Assembly: GCA_027577595.1 (NCBI GenBank)
Contig: JANBRJ010000060.1
Location: forward strand, 41,002-105,001
DNA: 64,000 bases
Source: Coemansia sp. RSA 487
Taxonomy: Eukaryota; Kickxellomycota; Kickxellomycetes; Kickxellales; Kickxellaceae
Reading direction: 5' to 3'
The notes under the pieces are model-generated. The model worked only from the letters and a program-made list of their open reading frames with translations, searched no databases and was not told where the DNA came from. A program made the translations under genes and the position numbers. This document shows positions 1 to 10,902 of the stretch, piece after piece; the first letter of the stretch is position 1; every line of letters starts with the position of its first letter.

Positions 1-1343
1 GCCTGGGCGACGATGAGCTAGTTGCGAGCATGGATTCGCTGATGAAGAGCTCTGTGCGCTATCGCCACCGCACGTGGCCTGGCAACGACTGTTTGCTTGT
101 TCCACGGATGACGCGGCGGTTCCTGCAGTATCACTGGTCGTTCGAGCCTAATGCCCGCGCCGAATTTGAGTTTGTTGCAAACAAAATGGTTGCATTCGAC
201 CCATACGAGCGCCAGTGGTTCCGAACACGTCTGGTTACCCTTATCGACATTGCGCGCGGGGGCCTGCGTAAGCGCACTTGGCCTATTATGTTTGCACACC
301 TCATCTTTCCGTTTGTTGCACCAGCCGCGACATGCATGTTGTACCTCGAGATTGTAATTTCGCTGTTCGGTGACAACCCGGCTATTGTGGTGTCGGAGCT
401 GACTGCTGGCTTTGTTGCGGCAACATTGTTGCTGTTTTTAGTGTGTGGCAAATGGCGGCTGGCGATATACTTCACTGTGTATAGTGTCATTGCACTGCCA
501 TTCTACCATGTTTGGATACCGGTGACTTCCTTCTTTTCGATGAACCGCATATGGTATCCCCCCGAGCAGCTTGAGGCACAGGCAGTTGCTGCCGAGGCGC
601 AGATACAGCCTCCAGAGAACTTTGAGGCCATGAAAGACAGCTATATGCGGCGATTCAGTTCGGCAAGAGGCAACAGCCACAAGCGCAACAACAGCTCGCA
701 GAGCAGCACAGGCGTCGGCACGAACTCTCGCCAGAAGCAGCGCCCCACACCAGCAAACTACGCAGACAGACCTGGAATGGAGGACCACGACGGCTCATCG
801 GACTCCGAGCCCGAGCTCGTAGAATACCCACACGACCCACTGGGAAGGAGTTACCGGGCGTATGAAGGTACTGAGAACGGTTTGGGGCTTAGCATGGTTA
901 GTCCTAAGCAGCAGGAGGCGCCACCGATGCAGCCAATCAACCTGGCTAACGTCGTTGTTAGTGATGCGCTGATGGCCGAGACTCAGACGGTTCTTCAAAG
1001 AGTCTTACGCGACTACCCCCAGGGCATTGAGCCAGAATCAACAGAGTTCTACGTGGTCTGCGAACGCGTGCTAAAGGCGCTTATTCTGGCATATCCCAGC
1101 AGCAGCGTGGCAGAGCTTGCTGTTTCTGTCGACCGAGCAATAGACAAGGCGTTGAAAGGGACGGCGCGTGAGTCAACTGACCCCACTACAAGGGACGTAC
1201 GAAAACCGGCGCCTCCGGCTCCATTGGCAGCTGCTGGATATAATGGCATTTCTGGAATGCGCAAGTTTACCAAGAAAAACAGCTATGGATGGAACAGTGG
1301 CCGTCCTGTAAGCGTGATCATGGAGGAGTCGGATATCGAATAG
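1..1343 (+). CDS. GT2 / chitin-synthase-like membrane glycosyltransferase, C-terminal part (5' truncated)
   Basis: The frame is open to the left edge (first full codon at 3), so the gene begins outside the window; the ATG at 30 is internal. About 446 codons are visible. The first part resembles the region of processive family 2 glycosyltransferases after the catalytic core: a stretch with FDPYERQWFRTRLVTLID that could match the QxxRW-type acceptor region in divergent form, then about four hydrophobic segments (roughly residues 85-180 from the first ATG) ending in WIPVTSFFSMNRIWYPPEQL, which resembles the post-membrane segment of chitin synthases. The rest is a polar cytoplasmic tail of about 240 residues rich in Ser, Gln and Pro. 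The family assignment rests on this layout, not on catalytic residues, which lie off the window; another polytopic GT2 enzyme is possible. Confidence 0.5.
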   Translation, partial: LGDDELVASMDSLMKSSVRYRHRTWPGNDCLLVPRMTRRFLQYHWSFEPNARAEFEFVANKMVAFDPYERQWFRTRLVTLIDIARGGLRKRTWPIMFAHLIFPFVAPAATCMLYLEIVISLFGDNPAIVVSELTAGFVAATLLLFLVCGKWRLAIYFTVYSVIALPFYHVWIPVTSFFSMNRIWYPPEQLEAQAVAAEAQIQPPENFEAMKDSYMRRFSSARGNSHKRNNSSQSSTGVGTNSRQKQRPTPANYADRPGMEDHDGSSDSEPELVEYPHDPLGRSYRAYEGTENGLGLSMVSPKQQEAPPMQPINLANVVVSDALMAETQTVLQRVLRDYPQGIEPESTEFYVVCERVLKALILAYPSSSVAELAVSVDRAIDKALKGTARESTDPTTRDVRKPAPPAPLAAAGYNGISGMRKFTKKNSYGWNSGRPVSVIMEESDIE

Positions 1344-3379
1344 CAGATAGTTAGGCTATAAATGTATATGAGTTCCCTTTCTCAGAATTTGTGAGGGGCT
1401 GCTTTTTATTTCATACACTTTGTATTTAGTTTCTTTTTTGTATTATTGATGTTTCGTTGAAATGTAAAATGTGTTTATGATTTCTAAAAATTAAAAATAT
1501 ATCGTCACAGGTAGAATTTCAAGATGTGCGATCCAGGCTAAATAGATGGCTAATGCGCTCGATACATGGCTGAGTTGTTGGAATAAGGAAAACTAGAAAA
1601 AAAACAGATTCGGTACATGAAAAAAATCTTAAAAACATTTAAAAACCACCAGAATCCCAATGCACGTGTAAATAGCAAGATATTCATCTAGCTTGGCATG
1701 TTGTAAGCATAAGAGAGCATGCAAGTCTTTGCCTTAAGCACGATTTTTTCTCTGACTACACTGACTACTTCCACATATTGGTTGGTTATGCAAAAATGTT
1801 GTGTTGTTGGCCAATTTGACATACGACGTGTATTTTCCTGTACCGCTGCCCTTTCCGCTGTGCGCGACCAGAACCATTCTCGGATTTTCTGGTGAAGATA
1901 AATAGATAGGTGAACAGGCTGTTTTTTTTTTGGAAAAAAAATATGAAGAAAAGGAGGTTCCGGGGTTTGGGTTTACAAGGGCAAAACGTAAGAATTGCAA
2001 CAGCACGAAGCACCACTTTTTTTTTGCTCCATACCCTAAATTTTTCAGTCAGGGGATTTTCCATGCAGGGTTTTTTAATTTAACCACATCCGAAAAAGTA
2101 TGCGGTCCACCAAAATGGACCCCATCCAACCGTGCCAAAAAGCCTGAGGACATACTGGGCCGTATTTTTTTGGTGACTAGTTTTTTTGAAAAGCGTTATC
2201 ATAGAACACATATTTTTTTTACATTCCAACAAGTGAATCATGTTAATACACATATTAGACAGCTGAATACAGGCGATTGCTAATATGTTATTTAATAACT
2301 AGTCAACACTGAATGTATCTGTTCTGATGGATGGATTGTTGGCAACCAGGGCTGTGGCCAATGCCGTATAGCTGAAAGGTGAAGGAAAATCTAACTTCTA
2401 ACATTTCCTCTGCTAGGACCAAATCGAACCCACTGGTTGAGTACCCAAAGCTAACCCTTAGAGAAAGCGATCGACTTTGCTATCATAACAGGATATGGAG
2501 TCGTGAAGGAGCAAATGCTTCCCTTATCATGGCCATTCTTGATAAAAAGAAATATACCGGATCAGATCAGAGCGATCAAGGCTGCATTTGCACATTGTAA
2601 TCCATTCATTCTTCGGCTAGACAAGACAAGGTGAGGAGTCAGAGCAGACAACAAACGAGGGAGACAATAAAGGCAGCGCATAAAACGATAAACAAATAAA
2701 GTCGTATTTGGAGGCATGCATTGCATTTATTGAAGCGAGCAATGCATGGCATAGCTGTATTCGACGGGTATAGGGGAGAGGATTCGCGGACGCCATGCAG
2801 AGACTGAATGTTTTTTTTTGCACAAAAAGACAAAGGGAGGGCCAGGGGGAGCATCAGCGGCCATTCAGACGGTGTGCCAGACGGGCTGCGCCACCCGCCG
2901 GAGCAGCAGCTAGAGAGTGTTTTGAAGAAAGCGAGTATGTGTTGGCAATAGGGGTACAAAGGGGCTGGCAGCGCAGACAGACACATCTGCTCCTTTCCCC
3001 CAACAGCGCAACCCGAGCGTCTGTGCGGGGAAGATCGCATCACAAAACATGCAGCGTGCAGGGGAGAGGGGCGGCAATCCACCTCTCTTTTAGAGTTATA
3101 GAGCGATGGGAAGAGTGTGCATGGGAACAGCGTTGCAATAGCGTGGTGCAGCGTGATGCACAGAGATCAAGCAATAGCAGCGGGGTGTTTTTGGAGACCA
3201 AAGCGGTTTTTTATTCAAGCGAACTGAAAAATGTGATGAGGGATGTGGGGTATGGCTGATGGTAAACATATAAACATTTGAGGCATTGCGGGCGCCGCCA
3301 TTTGGGAATGCACGTGAGGATTTTGGTTGGCGCAGGTCTCGTGCTGCCACCAGGGCAGCGGAGGGAGAACCGGCGGGAC
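1344..3379. other. intergenic region, no gene seen
   Basis: About 2 kb with homopolymer A/T runs and no reading frame with coding character. It holds the 3' flanks of two convergent genes. A perfect 6-bp stem (GGTCCA, six-base loop, TGGACC) lies near 2103-2120. The only long frames (for example 2639-3082) have no recognisable content. Confidence 0.6.
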
Positions 3380-4213
3380 TCAATACGGCGTGAAGCGCAC
3401 GGCAGATGTGTGCAGGGCGCTGGTGCGCGGCGGCGGCAGGGCGCTCCTGCCATACAGCTGCGGCGACGGCGACGGGGTGGTCAGCGGCGCAAACATGGAC
3501 GGGAACAGCGGCGGGAGCCTGGAGTGCGTTGGCGCAGTTGGCAGTGGCAGACGCACAGACGCAGCCTTGGAGAGGACACCCAGGTACTCGTGCAAAGGCG
3601 GCAGGGTCTCTGGAGCGAGGGACGGCGACGGCGACTGCACGGCGGGGCTGGGCGACGCGCCGCTTGACATTGGCGGAGTGGCAGGGGCGGACGAGTAGGC
3701 GCTGTCAACCGACGACATGGAGTCGGATCTGGTTGCGCGGCACGGCAGCGCCAGCGCAGGAACGGCGGGCAGCCTGCTGCCGAGCGAGCCTGCGGGGCGG
3801 CTGAGCGAGTCCATGTGCCCGCGGTGGTGGCTGTTGTAGGCGCTCTTTGTGTAGAACTGCTTGTTGCAGCCAGCGAACGAGCAGAGATACGTGCGCTTGC
3901 CGCTGTGCGTGTGGCGATGGCGGGCAAGCGAAGATGAGTCGCTGAAGCGCTTGCCGCAGTTTGGCTCCTTGCAGCAGTGCGGCTTCTCGCCAGAGTGCGT
4001 GCGCAGGTGCACGGTTAGCGCTGACTTTTGCACAAAGCGCTTGGCGCACTCGGCGTACGTGCAGGCGTAGGGCTTCTCGTTGGTGTGGATCCGGTAGTGG
4101 CGCTTGAGATCGGACTTGCGCGTGAAGCCCTTGCGGCAGTCCGGCCACGAGCAGTGGTGCGAGCGGTGCTTGTCGCTGAGCAGCGAAGCGTCGGTTATTT
4201 CTCTGATATCCAT
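3380..4213 (-). CDS. C2H2 zinc-finger transcription factor (four fingers)
   Basis: A 277-residue protein. Four tandem TFIIIA-type C2H2 fingers occupy about residues 20-133, each with the C-x4-C-x12-H-x3-H layout and TGEKP-like linkers (HTNEKPY, HSGEKPH, HSGKRTY). This makes it a likely sequence-specific DNA-binding protein in the nucleus. The rest (about residues 140-277) is rich in Pro, Ser and Ala, typical of a disordered regulatory region. The start at 4213 is the first ATG of the frame, just ahead of the fingers. A TATA-like TTATATAA lies about 240 bp upstream on this strand. The target genes cannot be told from sequence, and the fingers are too generic for orthology. Confidence 0.85.
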   Translation of the reverse strand: MDIREITDASLLSDKHRSHHCSWPDCRKGFTRKSDLKRHYRIHTNEKPYACTYAECAKRFVQKSALTVHLRTHSGEKPHCCKEPNCGKRFSDSSSLARHRHTHSGKRTYLCSFAGCNKQFYTKSAYNSHHRGHMDSLSRPAGSLGSRLPAVPALALPCRATRSDSMSSVDSAYSSAPATPPMSSGASPSPAVQSPSPSLAPETLPPLHEYLGVLSKAASVRLPLPTAPTHSRLPPLFPSMFAPLTTPSPSPQLYGRSALPPPRTSALHTSAVRFTPY

Positions 4214-4454
4214 CGGCAGAGTTGCGTGTGGTATGTCGTGTTCTGGCGTGGTGGTTGTTGTTTGTCGTGTCCTTTTGCGTGGGGTGGGCGCTGAGCGCAG
4301 GCGAGACGGCTGGGTGCGTAATAGTCTTTGGGCGTGGTGCTTTACAAGTGCATAATAATCCGTGGAGTGGGGCGTTCGAGCCTGGGGCGTGAAGAAAAAG
4401 ATGTGCGTTGGAGAAGAAGGCTAGCAGCGCCCCAGCTCTCCTGCGCTGCTGGTG

Positions 4455-4462
4455 TTATATAA
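4455..4462 (-). promoter_or_regulatory. TATA-like element for the C2H2 gene
   Basis: Palindromic TTATATAA about 240 bp upstream of the ATG at 4213. No gene on the other strand is near enough to use it, so it is assigned to the zinc-finger gene by inference. Confidence 0.35.
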
Positions 4463-5960
4463 GGAGGCGGGGCAGCAGGCGCTGGGCAGCGCTGCGCGCC
4501 CTATTGCACGGCCGCCAGCACTCCCGGATTGTCATAACCCGATGTGCCTGCGGGTGCATCCTGCGTGCGCAATGCAAGCAAAGACTAAAAAGGCTTTTCC
4601 CCTTGGGCTCTGCCTTCAGCCCGCACCATCACCCTCAAAGCCACCCTCACTCGCCTGTTTGATTGTTGCGGCTGCCCAACGCACATTGTTGTCAAAGCCT
4701 CAATGCCGTTTTTGGTTTAATTGCAAGCCCGGCCAGGCTGCAGCCGCCCCCTTTGTAAAGTCCTGTTTTAGAGTCTTTAAACAAGACCAACAATGCTATT
4801 GACTTGCTCTACATCTTCCGGCTTGCTGGAGTTCCTCAATCCGTTGATCCCACCTGCTCTTCTTTGAATGATGGGCGCTGAATGTCCTCCCGCTCAGACC
4901 TGCTGTTCCATCTCGTCTTCACCACCAACAGCATCTCCTCCCCAAAATGCTGCTCTTGACATGTCCACGTATAACGGCCTACATTCGCGACCATCTTTCC
5001 ACGCACAAGGAGTGCATTTTGCGCAACAGACTCAGGGTGCATTTTGGAAAAACGACCCTCATCGACGCGCCTGCTCTTGTGTAGTAGTCCGTATACTGTC
5101 AAGTTCGCTGATCATCTCCTCAAATCCTTGGAAAAAAAATAAAACAAAAGCAAAGCCTCTTGTTTTTCTTTTTTGTAATCGAACCCGGCTGTGGAGAGCT
5201 GGTGCTTTCCAAGCCACAAGCTAACTTTAAGGGTCGTTTTCTCTGCCAAAGCTGGGTGTTTAACATTTTCTTTTAAAAAAATATAATTCGCATCAAGCGA
5301 CACGGTTTTCCAACATGCGGTTTCCAGAATGGCTTTGCAGGTACGGCAAATCGGGCACACGTGTCTTGCATTGCTCCCGCCACGAAGCATCTTTTAACAG
5401 TGCCAAGCCACGCCAATAAATGCGGGACTGCATCTCAAGAACCGCATGAACCAATTCCACACCGAAACCTGCTCAACTATTTTTCAATATCTGCACCCTA
5501 CATTTGCATTAGCGAGTAAGGCGTGCTTTGTGTTCACCTTAAAATTTGCTTCAGCATATTGCGTAAATAATTGCTCTGCTATAATGTGTCGCAGCGCCCA
5601 GTTCACGTATCCTCAGGGCATCCAAAACCCCAAAGCACTCGTGGCTGGCGCTTCACAACATTAACTTTAATTGGAAACAATTCGCAACATTGCTGTAGTC
5701 CCAACATATGACGTTTGATGATGACAGCTTTGTGGGCTTTGCTTTCCAAGGCCTGCCTGAATAGTTTGTTGCTTTCTTTTGTTGGGGGAGGGTGATTCAA
5801 AATTTGGAATCACCCATTTGATAGGTGTATGTCTGATCAAGCGTATAGAGCTTTTTTTTCCTTCAAATTTCTGCAGCGCCTTTCGCTAATTTATGCAATT
5901 TCCTTTCTTTTTTAAAATCGATAATAACCCACAGCAAAAATACAAGCTAAAGCAATAGAA
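4463..5960. other. intergenic region, no gene seen
   Basis: This is the divergent interval between the C2H2 gene and the RsfS-like gene. It has scattered short frames with no recognisable domain and no repeats of note. Confidence 0.6.
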
Positions 5961-6896
5961 ATGTGGCGGTGTTCGATAGCCTGCTACCGCATGTTAGCCG
6001 TGCAAAGACCAATTCCTAAAGCAATCAGCAAGAGCACATGTCTTTTCCGACAAAATGCGATACCCGTGTCACGAATCTCACGGGCGTTTTCAGCGGCATG
6101 TACGCTGGGCACAGAAAGCAAAATTGAACGAGAAAGGCGGAGGCAGCAGGTACAGGACGATGAGCGGGAGGATATCGCCGAGCATGGACGGCAAAGCATC
6201 GAGATCGATGAGCACAGGGAGGCAGAGGCGGCAGAGGACAATAAGGACGACGTGGCGCCAGAGATCGAGCGCCTGGATCCGCAAAGCATCCCTGAGCTGT
6301 ACCCCGAATTCAATGCGAGCGACCAGCAGCGGTTTTTAGAGAACGAGGACCACGAGCACCAGCTAGAGAGCGAGGAAATCGAGGGCGACGACTCGTGGTA
6401 TGTGGATCCGAACTTTGCGCAAGCAGAAGGGACCGACGAAGCGAACGTGCCTCTATGGCAGCGGCGTGCGGCTGAGAACCTGGGACGGCCGAGAGTAGAC
6501 GTCAGTGAGTTTATGAATGGCAGCATGTTTGACATGTGCTGCGCCGTACTCAGAGCAGACGCAGAGATAAAGGTGGTTGACGTTTCTGATCGCTGCGACT
6601 GGACGTCGCGCATGGTTGTTGCTGAGGCCAAGAGCACGCGCCATATGCGCGCGATGACGGAGTCTCTGTTCAAGGCGATCAAGGACCGCAATAGGCAAAG
6701 GGGCGCAGAGACTGACACTCGTGTAGATGGCAAGGAGAGCGATGACTGGGTCGTTGTTGACATGGGCCACTTTGTTGTCCACGTAATGACGCCAGAGGCA
6801 CGCAAGCTGTATGATTTGGAAAGCCTCTGGGAATCGGAACCGCTGTTTGAAGCGGATGAACAAACTGCTGCCGAGGAAGACGAAAAGAAGCAGTAG
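5961..6896 (+). CDS. mitochondrial ribosome silencing factor (RsfS/MALSU1/Atp25 N-domain family)
   Basis: A 311-residue protein. The N-terminus is basic and Ser/Arg-rich with few acids, as in a mitochondrial presequence (about residues 1-55). A long acidic, probably disordered stretch follows. The C-terminal part (about residues 185-290) carries the RsfS fold signature: VDVSDRCDWTSRMVVAEAKSTRHMRAM, then DDWVVVDMGHFVVHVMTPEARKLYDLESLW, the hallmark of the family. RsfS proteins bind uL14 on the large ribosomal subunit and keep subunits apart or aid large-subunit assembly; in mitochondria the relatives are MALSU1 and the N-terminal part of yeast Atp25. There is no sign of the Atp25 C-terminal mRNA-stabilising domain, so this is closer to the MALSU1 layout with a long acidic insert. 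The start at 5961 opens the presequence. Confidence 0.85.
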   Translation: MWRCSIACYRMLAVQRPIPKAISKSTCLFRQNAIPVSRISRAFSAACTLGTESKIERERRRQQVQDDEREDIAEHGRQSIEIDEHREAEAAEDNKDDVAPEIERLDPQSIPELYPEFNASDQQRFLENEDHEHQLESEEIEGDDSWYVDPNFAQAEGTDEANVPLWQRRAAENLGRPRVDVSEFMNGSMFDMCCAVLRADAEIKVVDVSDRCDWTSRMVVAEAKSTRHMRAMTESLFKAIKDRNRQRGAETDTRVDGKESDDWVVVDMGHFVVHVMTPEARKLYDLESLWESEPLFEADEQTAAEEDEKKQ

Positions 6897-7246
6897 CAGT
6901 ATCACCCATTTGCGCGTAATTTGAAGCCGATTCTCGGATGGAGAAACAGGACAATTGGAATTACTTTTATTTGTTTTCTATGGAAATGAATGGCTTGTTG
7001 AAATTTTTTTTAAGAAAATGCAAAGCATCATGGAGGCGGGAGAAGTACAGCTGAGACAAACACAAGCGATGGCAGGCAAGGGCTAGCCAAGAAGCACAGG
7101 TCTCAGACATGCCGTATCAACAGGTTCAGTTAAAAGCAACTAGTCTTTTTCTATACAGGATATATATGGCGTGCAATATACACAAAAGTAGCAAGGAATA
7201 TGCAGCGGTCGTTGGCGTTGGTTCCTTTTGCAAGTTTTTTTTTTTT
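6897..7246. other. intergenic, no gene seen
   Basis: A convergent interval between the RsfS-like gene and the small minus-strand gene. It is AT-rich, with a poly-T run near 7236-7247. Confidence 0.6.
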
Positions 7247-7555
7247 TCACAGGGCAATGTCCGAAAGGTCAACGTCTTCGAGAATATCATGCAAAGCGCT
7301 TAGCGATTTGTGGATCTGGCGCGTGCTTGGGTACATGACGTAGCCGGACGGCGGGCTAGTCTCGCGCAGCCACGTGCGGAACCCCCACTCTGCCTCGCTG
7401 ATCAGATGCTCGCGCTCCTCCGCAGTTAGCGGTTCGGTGCATGGTTCTGCTGCAGCAACAATTGTCGGTGCGGGTGTTTTGGATCGAACTGCGGTCGTAT
7501 CTGGCTTTTTCTGTGTCGGCGAAGTGACGACTAGCGATCCTCTGCTCATTTTCAC
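7247..7555 (-). CDS. small protein of unknown function
   Basis: A 102-residue frame; Met3 (7549) is an alternative start. Codon choice is GC-rich at third positions, like the known genes nearby, which supports real coding. The N-terminal half is a Thr/Pro/Ala-rich linker. The C-terminal half (about residues 42-102) looks folded and helical, with EEREHLISEAEWGFRTWLRE and a Tyr/Pro turn followed by an amphipathic helix ending in an acidic tail. No family is recognised and no signal peptide or membrane segment is seen. Confidence 0.55.
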   Translation of the reverse strand: MKMSRGSLVVTSPTQKKPDTTAVRSKTPAPTIVAAAEPCTEPLTAEEREHLISEAEWGFRTWLRETSPPSGYVMYPSTRQIHKSLSALHDILEDVDLSDIAL

Positions 7556-8575
7556 TCTCCTTCTCGATTGCCGTGTGTCCTTGGGCGTTGGTGGTATTTA
7601 GAAAGCTGGAGTGGTGATGGAGAAGAGAAAAGAGAGAGAGCTCAATGGGTGTGTTCCCCTTTACTCCTAGCTTGTTGCGGAAGGAGGGATGACGATGGCT
7701 TTTGTGCTTGCCTCTGTATCGGGTTCAGAGCGGTGTTCCGCCAAAAAAAAAGTTTTACAGTCGAGGCAAATGCAGTAGCGCTATTGGAGAGTCAAAGACG
7801 AGAAAGAAGTTAAAGGTGGATGGAGTGCGTTTGGATGTAAATTTTTAAGGTGACAGAAATCAAAACTTTGCGCAAAATATATTAATTAGTCTGAAACAGC
7901 GGAGGAAAAGCGAGAGTGAGCCAAAACGAAAATTAAAATCGCAGCCGCCATGTTCCAGGCATGTTGATGAAGGATCTCGCTTCTTTTTATATTCTTTCTA
8001 TGTGAAGCATATGTTCAGAAAAAAGACTCTCAAAGCTTGCCAAGTAAAAAAAAGTAAAAGATTTGTGGTCACCAATGGTGAGTGCGTTTTTCTCGAGAAG
8101 GCGTGGCGCGCATTTCTCCTTCCTGTACAATCGGAACGAGCACCAGACCTTCTCTCCTGCTTGCATACTTTCACCGGGAAGCTTGAAGTTTGTATTCTTA
8201 CGGCTGGAAATTTCGCAATGTTCTATTTGCTCCGTATTGTGCAATGGTAGAATTGTTCCTCAGCCTATCTCCCTCTTTTGCTTCTCTCTTCGTCTTTACT
8301 TCCCTTGGGAAGCAATGTCTGCTGATGATTTTTATATTGCTGTATTTGGGCAAAGCAACTCTGATTTTCCTTGACAATATAAAAGAGGCAGAACGATGCT
8401 GCAGCACGAGCTGCGACCAATGCACAAGGCGTACAGAAGTTGCATTTACTACCTATACACATATGTGGAAGATGTTGACCATTGAAGACTGTCTCTGCCA
8501 ATCGCTCACCACATGCTCTCCACATTATCCGCATTCAGTTTGACAGACATTTTTTAAAAAAAAAAAATGAGGGCT
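7556..8575. other. intergenic, no gene seen
   Basis: One kilobase upstream of the small gene and downstream of the MEMO1-like gene. AT-rich, with only short frames of no recognisable content; a run of ten A residues lies just before the MEMO1-like stop codon. Confidence 0.6.
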
Positions 8576-9604
8576 CTAGTTGTCTGGTAGATAGAGGTAT
8601 GCTGACGCATAGCTGACCGACGAATCCTTGGGGCTTTGCACCTTGCTGGACTGGTCGTACTTGACAAAGCGCAGGCGCGGACCGCCGGCTGCAGTTCCAG
8701 CCAAGGCGCCGTCGAGCTGGTCGCGCGAATACAGCGCATTAACCGCAGCCAGCAGAACGCCAATCGGATGCCGTCCACAGATAGTATTGCCCGTTTCCTC
8801 CAAGTACTGCGCAAACGCGCGATGGTCCAGTCTGGCGATCTCGCGCATCCCATCCCAGTCCAGGTTCTTAATGGACTTCCATATTGGCATTTCTCCAGAC
8901 ACATCGTTCCGCACCCGCGCGCCCAAGTGCACGGCACGGCTGTGCTCGGATTCCTTGTACAGCGTGAACCGGAAGCGGCTGCCCCAGTGGCAAAAGTCCG
9001 ACGAAATGACAAACAGGTTCTCCTCGTCGGCAAGATAGGGCGCCAGCATCTCGCCGTACTGCTGCTCCCTGGCAAACCGCAGGTTTCCAACCATGATAGG
9101 CACAATGCGTATCCGATCAATCGACGCTTCAAACGTCTTGTAAATGAACGGCAAATGCATCTCGAGACTGTGCTCATCCTCATCGGCCCCAATGCCCATC
9201 GTTTGCCACGCGTCGCCACTCGGCTTGCTGCGCAGCTCGTCGATGGTTTCGCGGTCCACTTGGATGTTTCCCATCGGCGTCTGGTACTCGGTGCATCCCG
9301 ACAGCGCGCATTTCTCCAAGTAAACGTGGTGCGATGGGCCAAGAAGAAACACGCGCCGCACCTTGCTTACATCAATACACCTGTACGCGTAGGCGGCCGT
9401 TGCCCCGCTGTAGCTGAGCCCTGCGTGTGGCCCGATTATAGCACGCGCCCCAGGAACGGGCGCCTGGCAGTGCGTACCCTCGGGCTCAATCTCGCGGACG
9501 CTGTCTGGTACGTCGTCAAGCCAACTTTGGAGCTCGTGGTCGAGCTGTGCGCCGTCTGCGGTGTACCAGCTCCCTGCATGCGTTGCCTGACGAACTCGTC
9601 CCAT
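8576..9604 (-). CDS. MEMO1 / AmmeMemoRadiSam-B family protein
   Basis: A 342-residue protein when started at the ATG at 9604, where the text begins MGRVRQATHAGSWYT, matching the family's own start. The open frame continues upstream to 9856, but that part is hydrophobic and unlike the family. Conserved motifs in order: SHAGSWY-type start (THAGSWY), IGPHAGLSYSG, LLGPSHHVYL, DEDEHSLEMHLPF, SSDFCHWGSRF and ICGRHPIGVLL. The clustered His, Asp and Cys residues correspond to the metal/active-site-like pocket of human MEMO1, which binds phosphotyrosine peptides and copper or iron; the fungal relative is yeast Mho1. The whole family length is present. An insert of about 20 residues near position 35-55, relative to human MEMO1, is seen. 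Confidence 0.93.
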   Translation of the reverse strand: MGRVRQATHAGSWYTADGAQLDHELQSWLDDVPDSVREIEPEGTHCQAPVPGARAIIGPHAGLSYSGATAAYAYRCIDVSKVRRVFLLGPSHHVYLEKCALSGCTEYQTPMGNIQVDRETIDELRSKPSGDAWQTMGIGADEDEHSLEMHLPFIYKTFEASIDRIRIVPIMVGNLRFAREQQYGEMLAPYLADEENLFVISSDFCHWGSRFRFTLYKESEHSRAVHLGARVRNDVSGEMPIWKSIKNLDWDGMREIARLDHRAFAQYLEETGNTICGRHPIGVLLAAVNALYSRDQLDGALAGTAAGGPRLRFVKYDQSSKVQSPKDSSVSYASAYLYLPDN

Positions 9605-9994
9605 CTTGGGTTTCCTAAACCAAAAGCCGGGTAAGAATACGGAAAGGTGTTTAAAGTGAGTGTATTCAAGATAATGGCACAAAATGTATATGTATTGTAT
9701 ATTGAGCAAAGAACAATAAAATGGATATCTGACGCAAAGAGAAAGCAAGGAAGAAGGGAGAGGAGGAGGGCGAGGGCGATTGAAAGAAGGCGCAGGTGAC
9801 GACATAGCAACATCCCAACCAAAATGGAAATGCGTCTTGATCAATCCAGACCACAAAATAAGCAGTCCATATCATCAATTCATCAGGCCAAGCCTCAGGA
9901 AGGCAAAAATGTTACTTTAACATTAATGTATTTCTCGTGTATCCAAGAAAAAAAAAGCAAGAGAAGGCAAAGAGCGGTCGCAGAACCCGATTTT
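9605..9994. other. short intergenic region
   Basis: Lies between the MEMO1-like start and the last exon of the ATP synthase subunit g gene. Purine-rich; no gene seen. Confidence 0.6.
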
Positions 9995-10902
9995 CTAGTG
10001 CGCGTAGCCGATGAGGTTTCCACGGCCAACGATCTCGCCGATAACAAACAGCGACGACAGCTCAAACGTCTTGATGGCGCCTCTCTTCCACTGGTCAAGA
10101 GGAATATCCTTGAGCGACTTTACGTTCTTGATCTTCACAAACTCAAGCACCTTGAACAGCTGGGTCTCGGCAGCAGCAAAATCGGCCTTCCTCGGAAGGG
10201 TAAAGCCCTGGCGCACAACAACCTGCTTGCCAAGATGGAATGCGACCTCGGAGTAGTAGACCAACGGCTCGAGAACGCCTAAAACATCGATGAATAATAA
10301 AAATGTTGGTTAGTAGGATGTGCCGTTTGTGGAAACATGAACCTAACGGACTGCGCGATGAGTAAAAAATAAATGTAAATAAACCTACCGATAGTCTTGT
10401 TGAGCGGGGTCTTGACGGAGGCAGGAAGTGGGCCTATGCTTTGTCAAACAGAAACCACAGAAAACAAATCCAAAGAGAATATCCACAGCGTTAGCAAAAG
10501 CATGGCTGGTTGTTATTAATGTGCGGAGCTCAGATCATTGTACTAGGGCAAAAAACTTACTGGTGGCGGTCTTGTACAGGTTGCAAAGGGTCTTGGTCAG
10601 GCCTTGGGCTACATATAAAGGAGGATCAGACGAAACACATTTGAATACCAATGTTTTTAGAGAGCACTATCAGCCAGCACAGATCAAGAAAGAGTGAAGA
10701 AACACCCAGTCCTTCTAAATAAATATGCAAAGCGATGCCAAATCACATCATGGATACCCCTTGTTCAGCAATACTTACACTTGACTGTGTTCGCGGCGTT
10801 GGAAACAGCCTGTCCGGCCTTCTGGGACGCAGAGTCCGTGCTGGCATAGCGAATGTAGGCCCGGGTAACCGGAGTGGTCTTGGAAAGAACGCGCATGGAC
10901 AT
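9995..10902 (-). CDS. ATP20: mitochondrial ATP synthase subunit g (four exons)
   Basis: Spliced model: exon 1 10779-10902, exon 2 10561-10608, exon 3 10389-10433, exon 4 9995-10278. All junctions are GT-AG (donors gtaagt, gtaagt, gtaggt), phases join cleanly, and intron 3 holds a TACTAAC branch site. The product is 166 residues. The N-terminus is a basic presequence-like stretch (MSMRVLSKTTP...), followed by helical repeats and a C-terminal hydrophobic segment with IGEIVGRGNLIGY, which carries the GxxxG-type motif used in ATP synthase dimer contacts. Subunit g sits with subunit e in the membrane part of F1Fo and helps form dimers and cristae. Two mini-exons of 48 and 45 nt make this gene easy to miss. 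Confidence 0.92.

Noticed and set aside
2380-2480. A tRNA-like segment with a GTTCGATT-type T-loop on the minus strand.
   Set aside because: The spacing to any A-box-like motif is far too short and no cloverleaf can be drawn.
10609-10778. Possible C/D box snoRNA in ATP20 intron 1 (TGATGT and CTGA boxes).
   Set aside because: The C box is not consensus and there is no terminal stem.
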